A stretch of DNA of 5,632 nucleotides from CALGTL01 sp963579135 (GCA_963579135.1 CAUZFB010000098.1:1-5632); one strand, 5' to 3'. Positions 1 to 5,441 are shown, counted from the first letter of the stretch. The notes: generated from the letters alone by a model not told the origin. Numbers and translations: made by a program.

Positions 1-1089
1 ACCGACGAGCTGATTGCGTTGGCGCAATCGGTCACGCGATCTCCCGAGCCTCGTGAACTGGACCTGCTGCTGTCCACCGGTGAGCTCGTATCAAGCACGC
101 TCATGGCCATGGCGCTGCGTGAGATGGGCGTCCCGTCGATCAGCATGGGCGGCGCCCAAGCGGGCATCCAGACCGACACCGCCCACGGTCGGGCGTCCAT
201 CGTTCACCTGGACCCTGCCCGGGTGCGTCGCGAACTCGACGCAGGCCGGGTAGTCATCGTCGCAGGCTTCCAGGGCATCACCGATGACATGGACATCACG
301 ACGCTTGGCCGTGGGGGATCCGACACGACGGCTGTTGCGCTCGCAGCAGCGCTCAAAGCTGAGCGCTGCGAGGTGTACACGGACGTCGATGGCATCTATA
401 CGGCTGATCCGCGCGTCGTGCCTACAGCGCGTAAGCTGACAGAGATTGGCTACGAGGAGATGCTCGAGCTAGCCACCTATGGTGCGAAGATGCACCCGCG
501 GTCCATCGAGCTGGCGGCCTGGTACAAAGTGCCGGTCCTCGTGGCCTCTAGCACGGCGGATACCCCTGGCACTCTCATTCATGATCTGGACGACGGAGGA
601 ATGGCAATGGAGGTCAGCAACAAGGTCAGCGGTGTGACCTATGAGCGCAACGTGGCTCGCATCACCATGCGGGCGGTGCCTGACCACCCCGGGATTGTGG
701 CCAACGTTTTCGAGCCGCTCACCGAGGCCGACATCAGCGTCGATACCATCGTGCAGAACGCCAGCGCAGAGCGCCTGACAGACGTGTCTTTCACCGTCGA
801 GCGCGGCGACGTCGAGCGAGCGATGCAAGTCAGCAGGCGCGTTGCAGCGGAGATCGGCGCCGCTGACTGCGTGGCTGACGACCATCTCGGCAACGTCAGC
901 ATCGTCGGAACAGGCATGCAGAACGCTCCCGGCTACGCCTCACGTATGTTCCGTGCGCTCTCAGACGCGGGGATCAACATCGAGATGATCACCACGTCTC
1001 AGATCCGCGTCACCTGCATTGTCGACGAAGCCCAGGTGAACGACGCGGTGCGCGTGCTCCACGACGCTTTCGAGCTCGACCGCGAGTAG
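1..1089 (+). CDS. lysC: Aspartate kinase (aspartokinase), 5'-truncated by the window edge
   Basis: This enzyme phosphorylates L-aspartate with ATP to give aspartyl-4-phosphate, the first step toward lysine, threonine, methionine and diaminopimelate in the cytoplasm. The reading frame is open from base 1, and 362 residues are visible. By recalled alignment with Corynebacterium glutamicum LysC, about 46 N-terminal residues, including the KxGG ATP-binding motif, lie outside the window. Visible kinase-domain landmarks are LLSTGE (24-29), the TLGRGGSDTTAV stretch (101-112), VYTDVDGIYTADPR (125-138) and the MHPR segment (164-167). Two ACT domains follow at about 220-290 and 298-360; the second has GINIEMITTSQIRV, typical of the feedback-regulatory part. 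The end (LHDAFELDRE) matches the usual C-terminus, so only the 5' side is incomplete. The ACT domains imply allosteric inhibition by lysine and/or threonine, but which cannot be read from sequence. No strong intrinsic terminator follows. Confidence 0.96.
   Translation, partial: TDELIALAQSVTRSPEPRELDLLLSTGELVSSTLMAMALREMGVPSISMGGAQAGIQTDTAHGRASIVHLDPARVRRELDAGRVVIVAGFQGITDDMDITTLGRGGSDTTAVALAAALKAERCEVYTDVDGIYTADPRVVPTARKLTEIGYEEMLELATYGAKMHPRSIELAAWYKVPVLVASSTADTPGTLIHDLDDGGMAMEVSNKVSGVTYERNVARITMRAVPDHPGIVANVFEPLTEADISVDTIVQNASAERLTDVSFTVERGDVERAMQVSRRVAAEIGAADCVADDHLGNVSIVGTGMQNAPGYASRMFRALSDAGINIEMITTSQIRVTCIVDEAQVNDAVRVLHDAFELDRE
595..599 (+). promoter_or_regulatory. Internal Shine-Dalgarno (GGAGG) inside lysC
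   Basis: GGAGG stands 7 bases before the in-frame ATG at 607. It encodes part of the Asp-Asp-Gly-Gly linker between the kinase and ACT domains, which could tolerate codon choice for a ribosome site. It sets the start of the proposed regulatory subunit. Confidence 0.55.
607..1089 (+). CDS. Probable internal translation product of lysC: ACT-only regulatory (beta) subunit
   Basis: An in-frame ATG at 607 (residue 203 of the visible kinase) is preceded by a perfect GGAGG at 595-599 with a 7-base spacer. Translation from here gives 160 residues, M-E-V-S-N-K-V onward, containing both ACT domains and none of the kinase domain. In Bacillus subtilis LysC (aspartokinase II) and C. glutamicum aspartokinase, the alpha2beta2 enzyme is made this way, from an in-frame internal start at the same domain boundary. 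The Shine-Dalgarno and start are seen directly; the existence of the subunit is inferred by analogy. The adjacent ATG at 601 is an alternative but touches the Shine-Dalgarno and is badly spaced. Confidence 0.55.
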   Translation: MEVSNKVSGVTYERNVARITMRAVPDHPGIVANVFEPLTEADISVDTIVQNASAERLTDVSFTVERGDVERAMQVSRRVAAEIGAADCVADDHLGNVSIVGTGMQNAPGYASRMFRALSDAGINIEMITTSQIRVTCIVDEAQVNDAVRVLHDAFELDRE

Positions 1090-1269
1090 CGCGGGCGGGT
1101 TCGACTTCGCGCACGCTTCACGTCGCCCGTGTTGGCCGTATCGAAGCTCGTTGAGCTCCAAACCGGTTCGCAGATGCCCGTAAGTTCTACCCGCAACGGG
1201 ATTGCAATCCTCAGTGTGCGGGGTAAGACTTGGCGCGGAATTTCGGGGGCACATCGCACGGTGGGACTT

Positions 1270-1348
1270 GCCGGAGAGATGACGCTGATTGAGAAGCGAC
1301 CGGCTGCGCGTCTGTCGGCTCAGGCCGATGCTGCGCAAAGATGCATCT
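1270..1348 (+). ncRNA. Candidate structured RNA element (unassigned) upstream of the CoA-binding protein gene
   Basis: Read as plus-strand RNA, this segment forms nested and adjacent helices. GCCGG (1270-1274) pairs with CCGGC (1300-1304), enclosing CGCT (1283-1286) with AGCG (1295-1298). Directly next to it, TGCGC (1305-1309) pairs with GCGCA (1333-1337), enclosing TCGGC (1315-1319) with GCCGA (1324-1328) around a 4-base loop TCAG. One base further is the self-complementary AGATGCATCT (1339-1348). The close stacking is suggestive, but I cannot match it to a known riboswitch. It could be a riboswitch-like leader, the 3' end of the lysC transcript, or chance pairing in GC-rich DNA. Confidence 0.25.
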
Positions 1349-1356
1349 AAGACATG

Positions 1357-1384
1357 TTGACGCCCACGCCGGTATGCCCAAAAT
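1357..1384 (+). promoter_or_regulatory. Possible sigma-70-type promoter for the CoA-binding/TPR gene pair
   Basis: TTGACG (1357-1362, five of six bases of the -35 consensus) is followed after 16 bases by CAAAAT (1379-1384, four of six of the -10 consensus). Transcription would begin near 1391, giving a leader of about 60 bases. The dyad AAGAC-G-GTCTT (1390-1400) would sit on the start site. The -10 match is mediocre, so this is only a candidate. Confidence 0.3.
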
Positions 1385-1438
1385 AGCGAAAGACGGTCTT
1401 CCTGTATTTCCAGTGCTGACTGGGCGTAGCGATAGGCC

Positions 1439-1444
1439 AGAGGA
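1439..1444 (+). promoter_or_regulatory. Ribosome binding site of the CoA-binding protein gene
   Basis: AGAGGA lies 9 bases before the ATG at 1454. It supports that ATG over other in-frame options, and the encoded protein then begins just before the conserved Rossmann start. Confidence 0.6.
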
Positions 1445-1453
1445 ACACAACCT

Positions 1454-1888
1454 ATGGAAGGAGACAAAACGATCGAGAAAGTCCTGGCGAACAGCCGGGT
1501 TATCGCGGTGGTGGGGTTGTCCGATCGAGAGGACCGAGCGAGCCACGGAGTCGCGAGATACCTGCAGAGCGAGGGCTTTCGAATAATCCCGGTGAATCCA
1601 ACGCTCAAGGGCCCGATTCTTGGCGAAGTGTCGTACCCGAGCTTGGATGACCTACCGGAAAAAGTGGACTTAGTCGACATCTTTCGGCGCCCGATCGACG
1701 TTCCGCCCGTGGTAGACGCGGCGATCAGGATCGGAGCACCGGCGGTGTGGATGCAACTGGGGATCGTCCACCAGGAAGCCGCACACTTGGCAAGTGCCGC
1801 GGGATTGGATGTCGTGATGGATAGATGCACGGCGATCGAACACCGTCGGCTCGTGTGGCAGGGCAAGCTCAATTCGAATAGAACATAG
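1454..1888 (+). CDS. CoA-binding domain protein (YccU-like, CoA_binding_2 family)
   Basis: This is a 144-residue single-domain Rossmann-fold protein. Visible family signatures are VIAVVGLSDRE with the nucleotide-binding glycine near residue 22, the strand ending VNPTLKG, the VDLVDIFRRP segment, VWMQLGIVHQEAA, and VVMDRCTAIEHRRL near the C-terminus. Its length fits the family's usual 120-150 residues, so it is complete. The domain resembles the CoA-binding half of the succinyl-CoA synthetase alpha subunit, and family members bind CoA; the physiological role of the stand-alone proteins is poorly known, so none is assigned. It is cytoplasmic, with no signal or membrane segment. The ATG has a well-placed AGAGGA. 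The TPR gene starts 45 bp downstream on the same strand, so the two are probably co-transcribed. Confidence 0.95.
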   Translation: MEGDKTIEKVLANSRVIAVVGLSDREDRASHGVARYLQSEGFRIIPVNPTLKGPILGEVSYPSLDDLPEKVDLVDIFRRPIDVPPVVDAAIRIGAPAVWMQLGIVHQEAAHLASAAGLDVVMDRCTAIEHRRLVWQGKLNSNRT

Positions 1889-1933
1889 GCCGCGCACGAC
1901 AAGGGGGCAGAGCGCAGGCACGGGAGTGAAGTT

Positions 1934-2821
1934 ATGGTGTACCGAGACGCCGAAGAGGTCCGCGACCTCAAGATTAAAGCACGCGAAGCCGTCGAATTGG
2001 CGATGGGCGGTCGCTGGGAAGAAGCTGTCGCACTCAACCGTGAGGTGATTGCAACCTCCCCGAGTGACTTGGGCGCGTACAACCGGCTGGGCAAAGCCCT
2101 GCTGGAGTTGGGAGATCCTCAAGCCGCACGGGGGGCGTTCGAGCACTCCCTATCGCTGGATCCAAGCAATCCTATAGCGCGGAAGAATATCGAGCGCCTG
2201 TCCGATGGTACGGCGTGTGGTGGCTCTGCGCCGCTCAGCCACAAGATGTTTATCGGTGAGACGGGGAAGAGTGCGCAGGTGGCGTTGCTCGGCTGCGCCA
2301 CGGATTCTGCCCGGCCTTACCTCGTCCCTGGCTCATCCGTCGAACTGCGGGTGCACAGCAGTAACCTGGTGGCCTACTCGGCACAGGGCTTATACGTTGG
2401 CATCGTGCCCCCTAGAGTTGGGCATCGTCTGGCAGCCCTGATGGAGGGTGGGAATCGATACGACGGGGCGGTGGTGCACTCCAGCGGGGCCACAGTCAGC
2501 GTCGTACTGCACGAGAGCTACCAACATCCGTCGCTCCGATCCAAGACATCGTTCCCGGCCGCGGCCGGGAACGCGGCACCCTCGCCTGCCGTGCCGGCGC
2601 CTCTGTCCGAGCCAGACTCCACGGATGAGCCGGAGCCAGCAATTACCGAGCCCGTGGCTGAAACGCCCCTTGAGGAGCTTCGCGAGTTCGATGGGCCAGT
2701 TGCTGAGATCAAGGCGTTGCCAGAAGCCGACTTGGAGCTCGCCGACTTGGTGCCTGCGCTCGACACCGATGACGCTAGTGAGGACGAGGCTTTCGAAGAG
2801 GAACTCGAAGAAGCAATCTAG
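1934..2821 (+). CDS. TPR protein with a beta-rich domain and acidic C-terminal tail, function unknown
   Basis: The 295-residue protein has three visible parts. Residues about 12-78 form two tetratricopeptide repeats (GRWEEAVALNREVIATSPSD, then LGAYNRLGKALLELGDPQAA, ending LDPSNP), with a capping helix to about 90. Residues about 104-200 form a predicted beta-rich domain marked by VPGSSVELRV, GLYVGIVPPRVG, EGGNRYDGAV (171-180) and HESYQHPS (193-200). I recall similar TPR-beta proteins from Chloroflexota, without known function. From about 205 the chain becomes Ala/Pro-rich and then strongly acidic, ending in an almost purely Asp/Glu stretch with little expected structure. There is no signal peptide or membrane segment. 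The ATG has GGGAG at 1922-1926, 7 bases upstream. TPRs usually bind partner proteins; the tail could contact basic partners or nucleic-acid-binding proteins, which is inference. Its stop overlaps that of the convergent oxidoreductase gene. Confidence 0.88.
   Translation: MVYRDAEEVRDLKIKAREAVELAMGGRWEEAVALNREVIATSPSDLGAYNRLGKALLELGDPQAARGAFEHSLSLDPSNPIARKNIERLSDGTACGGSAPLSHKMFIGETGKSAQVALLGCATDSARPYLVPGSSVELRVHSSNLVAYSAQGLYVGIVPPRVGHRLAALMEGGNRYDGAVVHSSGATVSVVLHESYQHPSLRSKTSFPAAAGNAAPSPAVPAPLSEPDSTDEPEPAITEPVAETPLEELREFDGPVAEIKALPEADLELADLVPALDTDDASEDEAFEEELEEAI
2550..2573. repeat. 24-bp perfect palindrome inside the TPR gene
   Basis: CGTTCCCGGCCG (2550-2561) is followed immediately by its exact reverse complement CGGCCGGGAACG (2562-2573), with no spacer and no mismatch. 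Symmetry ends there, because the flanking bases do not pair. It encodes part of S-F-P-A-A-A-G-N-A, at the junction between the beta domain and the disordered tail. It could be a dimeric protein's binding site, an RNA hairpin or cruciform, or a small inserted element in a tolerant linker. Confidence 0.9.
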
Positions 2822-2826
2822 GCTTC
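2810..2826. terminator. Weak bidirectional stem-loop around the overlapping stop codons
   Basis: GAAGC (2810-2814) and GCTTC (2822-2826) can pair around the 7-base loop 2815-2821, which contains the shared CTAG stops of both convergent genes. The stem is only 5 bp and neither strand has a T tract, so termination activity is doubtful. Nothing better lies between the two genes, which have no intergenic space. Confidence 0.2.
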
Positions 2827-4926
2827 CGGGCTAGGGCTCCCTTCGAGACTCTCTACGAGGAGCTCTAGCACGTCCTTTGCCGATTTGTCGTCGGCCGCTC
2901 CCTTCGCGCCGATTCCCTCCTCCATCATCTGGAGGCAGAACGGGCACGAGACCGCAACCGAGTCGGCACCCGTTTCCAGGAACTGATCCGTCCGGATATG
3001 GTTGACTCTGGTTCCTTCTTCTTCCATCCACATCTGACCGCCGCCTGCGCCGCAGCAGAAGCTGCTCTCATGGTGCGCGCCGCCTGGCATCTCGACGAGC
3101 GTAAGGCCCGGGATCGACTCGGCGATCGCCCGTGGCGCGTCGTAGATGTCGTTGTGTCTGCCGATGTAGCACGAGTCGTGGTAGGCCATCGTCGTGAACA
3201 CTGATCCCACCGGCTTAATGCGACCCTCTTTGATCAGCCCCGCAACGAACTCCGTATAGTGCACGACCTCGAAGTTGCCCCCGAACTGGGGGTACTCATT
3301 CTTCATGGTGTTGAAGCAATGAGGGCAGAGGGTAAGTATCTTCTGCACCCCATACCCGTTGAGCGTTTCGATGTTCTGCTCTGCCTGCCTTTGAAACAGA
3401 TATTCGTTACCCATGCGCCGAGCGGGGTCGCCCGTGCACGTCTCCTCGCTGCCCAGCACGCGGTAGCGCACACCAGCGACCTTGAGTACCGACGCCATCG
3501 CGCGGGCAGTCGCCTGGTTGCGTCCGTTCAACGCCGATGTGCAGCCCACCCACAGCAGCACCTCGTGCTCGGGATCGTCGGCCATCGTCACCGCGTCGGT
3601 ACCGTCCATCCAGTCCGTGCGGGTCGCCTGCGTGCCGCGCCAGGGGTGGCCTCGCTGTTCGATGGACATCATCGCTTCCATCGCCGTCTCAGGCACCGCC
3701 GCTTCCTCCATGGTGAGGAAGCGGCGCATGTCGACGATGGTGTCGATATGCTCGACGAAGGCGGGGCACGCTTGCACGCACGCCCCACACGTCGTGCAGG
3801 CCCAGAGCGCCTCTGGTGTGATCACGTCGTGCACCAGCGAACGATCGCTGGCAGGTGCTTGCTCGCCCTCGGCGAGGCTGAGTAACACTGGCGCGCGCTC
3901 GACCATGTAGCCCTTCGCTTGCTGGATGACCGCCCGTGGGGAGAGCGGTTTGCCGCTGCGCCAGGCCGGGCACTGGTCCTGACAGCGCCCACAGTCGGTG
4001 CAGGAGTCGTAGTCGAGTAACTGCTTGATTGAGAGCTGGTTGATATCGCTGGCGCCGAAAGAGGACAGCGTGTCCAGGTCCCCCATCGGCCGCAGGGCGC
4101 CTTTGGGTCGTGTGACCGACGAGCGCATCACGAGGTTCAGGGGCGCTACGAAGATGTGCATGAGCGGGCCGAAGCGCCAGGCAGCGTACATGAACGTTCC
4201 ACTCATGAGCGCCGCGTGGGACCACCACAGAACGAAGTGGGAAACTTCCATCGCATAGACCGTGACGCCTAGGCCACGGATTGCCTGCGCGACCACCCAC
4301 GATGCGAACGACCACCGGGCCCAGTCGGGGTTGAACAGAGTACTGGCGGGTTCCATCTCGGTCGCGGCCATCCGTAGCGATTGCAGGAGGAAGCCAGAGA
4401 GCGCCATGCTCAGCAGAAGCACGAGCAGCACCCCGTTCTCCAGCATCGTATTGAGCCGTGGCGGCTTGGTCACGTAGCGCCGATAGGCAGCCATCGCAAT
4501 GCCAGCGATCAGCATCAGCCCACCGACATCCCAGATCAGCTCGCGCTCGACCTTCACGTCAGCGGTCAGGAGATGGACGCCGAAATATTTCTCGGCGTTG
4601 AACTCCACGGCGTCGAGGGTGGTGGCCACGAACAGGATCAATATGCCCCACACGATAAGGAAGTGCATCGTCCCTGGATAGCGCTCGCGCCGCACGAAAC
4701 GGCGATGTGCGATGGAGTCGAGGAGCACGGTCTTGAGGCCAGCCCACGCGCGTGCTCGCCAGGGCCCCACGTCCGGGTTCGTTGTGCCCAATCGCCAAAT
4801 CTTGGAGCGCTGGTACAGCGACCACGCGATGGCCAGCACCGCCAGGAGGCTCATCAGGTAGACAATTGCCCCCAGGGGGTAACCGATGTTCCAGAAATCG
4901 ACGCGACCGTTCAGCTCAGGAGGCAC
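2818..4926 (-). CDS. Membrane-bound Fe-S oxidoreductase, EtfD/HdrD-like (cytochrome b + 2x[4Fe-4S] + 2 CCG domains)
   Basis: A 702-residue protein. Residues about 1-260 form a NarI-like cytochrome b domain with some five membrane segments (about 17-38, 86-104, 131-148, 165-183, 225-250); His88, His230 and His237 are candidate haem ligands. A ferredoxin-like part follows with two CxxCxxCxxxCP motifs (Cys309/312/315/319 and Cys377/380/383/387). Two CCG domains end the chain. The first has Cys462, Cys497 in ETCTGDPARR, and CPHC (534, 537); the second has Cys586, the classic FCCGAGGG (Cys624/625) and CPFC (661, 664). This fusion is the layout of EtfD-type electron-transfer-flavoprotein:menaquinone oxidoreductases (Rv0338c-like) and of HdrD/GlpC relatives. 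A role passing electrons from ETF or a dehydrogenase to menaquinone is inferred; no etfAB is visible. I chose the GTG at 4926, with ACGGAG 8 bases upstream. The frame stays open to an ATG at 5124, but those 66 extra residues look non-coding and would overlap the divergent gene. Confidence 0.92.
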   Translation of the reverse strand: MPPELNGRVDFWNIGYPLGAIVYLMSLLAVLAIAWSLYQRSKIWRLGTTNPDVGPWRARAWAGLKTVLLDSIAHRRFVRRERYPGTMHFLIVWGILILFVATTLDAVEFNAEKYFGVHLLTADVKVERELIWDVGGLMLIAGIAMAAYRRYVTKPPRLNTMLENGVLLVLLLSMALSGFLLQSLRMAATEMEPASTLFNPDWARWSFASWVVAQAIRGLGVTVYAMEVSHFVLWWSHAALMSGTFMYAAWRFGPLMHIFVAPLNLVMRSSVTRPKGALRPMGDLDTLSSFGASDINQLSIKQLLDYDSCTDCGRCQDQCPAWRSGKPLSPRAVIQQAKGYMVERAPVLLSLAEGEQAPASDRSLVHDVITPEALWACTTCGACVQACPAFVEHIDTIVDMRRFLTMEEAAVPETAMEAMMSIEQRGHPWRGTQATRTDWMDGTDAVTMADDPEHEVLLWVGCTSALNGRNQATARAMASVLKVAGVRYRVLGSEETCTGDPARRMGNEYLFQRQAEQNIETLNGYGVQKILTLCPHCFNTMKNEYPQFGGNFEVVHYTEFVAGLIKEGRIKPVGSVFTTMAYHDSCYIGRHNDIYDAPRAIAESIPGLTLVEMPGGAHHESSFCCGAGGGQMWMEEEGTRVNHIRTDQFLETGADSVAVSCPFCLQMMEEGIGAKGAADDKSAKDVLELLVESLEGSPSPEA

Positions 4927-4934
4927 GTATAAAG

Positions 4935-4940
4935 CTCCGT
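4935..4940 (-). promoter_or_regulatory. Ribosome binding site deciding the GTG start of the Fe-S oxidoreductase
   Basis: On the minus strand ACGGAG sits 8 bases before GTG (4926-4924). Other in-frame codons nearby, such as GTA and TTA, are not usual starts. The resulting N-terminus (M-P-P-E-L-N-G-R-V-D-F-W) leads quickly into the first membrane segment. Confidence 0.55.
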
Positions 4941-5090
4941 TCCGTACAGAGAGTGGCCGTGAGTTTACTTGGCTGGCTCGCTGGAGCCAAGGTGGACAGA
5001 ATGGTTGCGCCCCAGAGTAGGCTTGATAGGGGCACCTGCCTGCGGCCCGGCGCTTGGGCAATCCCTGACGCGACTCCTGATCAGAGACAA

Positions 5091-5096
5091 AGTGGA
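5091..5096 (+). promoter_or_regulatory. Ribosome binding site supporting a TTG start
   Basis: AGTGGA lies 6 bases before TTG (5103-5105) but 18 bases before the next ATG (5115), so it favours the rarer TTG start of the ABM protein. Confidence 0.5.
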
Positions 5097-5102
5097 ATCC
5101 CA

Positions 5103-5441
5103 TTGACCATTTACATGACGGCACGATTCCGGGTCGCCCCAGACTCGGCCCAGGCGAGCCTCTACGCCATCAGCGACTTCATCGACTACGTGAAGGCGAA
5201 CGAGCCAGGTACGCACCAGTACACGTCCGTTCAAGACTTTGAGGACTCATTCGCCTTCCTACACTTCTTCGCGTTCGCGGACGAGGCAGCAGAAGAGGTA
5301 CACCGGAGCTCACCCGGGACCACGCGGTTCGTAGACAGCCTCTATCCGCTCCTGGAGGGCGACGTCGTCTTCCAGCGGTGGAACGCCGTCGCGACTACTC
5401 TCCCCGTCCGTGATTCTAGCGCGCAGTCGCCGCATGAGTGA
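5103..5441 (+). CDS. Putative quinol monooxygenase / antibiotic biosynthesis monooxygenase (ABM) domain protein
   Basis: The 112-residue protein looks like a single ABM-fold (dimeric alpha/beta barrel) domain related to YgiN-type quinol monooxygenases. Visible family features are the first strand TIYMTARFRVAP, a helix ending DYVKANEPGTHQY (EPG at 34-36), the strand FAFLHFFAFADEAAEEVHR, and a second helix to RFVDSLYPLL. The best start is TTG at 5103: AGTGGA at 5091-5096 is 6 bases upstream, and the resulting MTIYMTARF beginning is how I recall relatives starting. The ATG at 5115 has no Shine-Dalgarno at a good distance and would clip the first beta strand. Residues 101-112 extend beyond the fold and overlap the next ORF. 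The substrate is unknown; many family members oxidise quinols or other aromatics without a cofactor, and others have no proven activity. It is probably co-transcribed with the dehalogenase remnant. Confidence 0.85.
   Translation: MTIYMTARFRVAPDSAQASLYAISDFIDYVKANEPGTHQYTSVQDFEDSFAFLHFFAFADEAAEEVHRSSPGTTRFVDSLYPLLEGDVVFQRWNAVATTLPVRDSSAQSPHE

Larger units (their letters stand above)
1090..1453. other. 364-bp intergenic region with several stem-loop-forming segments; no credible gene
   Basis: Between lysC and the CoA-binding protein gene I find no ORF resembling a protein family on either strand. The stretch holds dyads: CGGGCG (1092-1097) with CGCCCG (1124-1129); AGCTC/GAGCT (1145-1149/1153-1157); CCCG/CGGG just before 1200; the palindrome GATTGCAATC (1200-1209); a compound folded segment (1270-1348); and AAGAC-G-GTCTT (1390-1400). 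None has the run of T expected of a classic intrinsic terminator. A possible promoter lies at 1357-1384. It is large for a window where other gaps are 45 bp, 176 bp or overlaps, so it may hold the lysC 3' end plus a regulatory leader for the next two genes. Confidence 0.6.
4927..5102. promoter_or_regulatory. Divergent intergenic region with an operator-like inverted repeat
   Basis: This 176-bp gap separates the start of the oxidoreductase (minus) from that of the monooxygenase-type gene (plus), so promoters for both should lie here. An inverted repeat TGGCTC (4974-4979), GCTG, GAGCCA (4984-4989) overlaps a second, wider pairing of TTGGCT (4969-4974) with AGCCAA (4985-4990). This is the sort of dyad a dimeric regulator could use. 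I could not identify convincing -35/-10 pairs in either direction. Confidence 0.35.

Noticed and set aside
1094..1110. tRNA T-arm-like GGTTCGACT after lysC
   Set aside because: The flanking 5-base stems do not pair, and no acceptor or anticodon arm can be drawn around it.
1092..1129. Intrinsic terminator for lysC (CGGGCG ... CGCCCG)
   Set aside because: The 26-base loop is long and no T tract follows the 3' arm.
1273..1337. Glycine riboswitch (GGAGAG ... CTCAGG spacing)
   Set aside because: The conserved CGCCGAAGG and the AAAAGGAC following CTCAGG are absent, so the two short matches are probably chance.
1129..1350. Plus-strand 73-codon open frame in the lysC downstream gap
   Set aside because: No Shine-Dalgarno, no family resemblance, and its composition is unlike the neighbouring proteins.
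1300..1390. c-di-GMP-I riboswitch (GCGCAAAG ... CTAA)
   Set aside because: It lacks the GGGCAAACC strand, the GNRA tetraloop (the loop is TCAG) and the GCCGGG-type 3' helix.
1211..1546. Minus-strand open frame of 111 codons over the intergenic region
   Set aside because: No recognisable domain and no credible ribosome site; it runs into the antisense of the CoA-binding gene.
961..2094. Long minus-strand open frame (377 codons) opposite lysC, the gap and the CoA-binding gene
   Set aside because: Its translation resembles no family, is rich in Ser/Arg/Pro as antisense frames of GC-rich genes are, and lies opposite two or three well-supported genes.
3259..3885. Plus-strand 208-codon open frame antisense to the oxidoreductase
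   Set aside because: A His/Arg-rich shadow of the Cys-rich minus-strand gene, with no family resemblance.
4752..5102. Upstream part of the plus-strand open frame that leads into the ABM gene
   Set aside because: It is antisense to the oxidoreductase N-terminus and the promoter region, with no family resemblance; the recognisable protein begins at 5103.
4927..5124. N-terminal extension of the Fe-S oxidoreductase to the ATG at 5124 (66 extra residues)
   Set aside because: The extra stretch has no domain or membrane character, lacks a ribosome site, and would overlap the divergent ABM gene's start; GTG at 4926 with ACGGAG is better.
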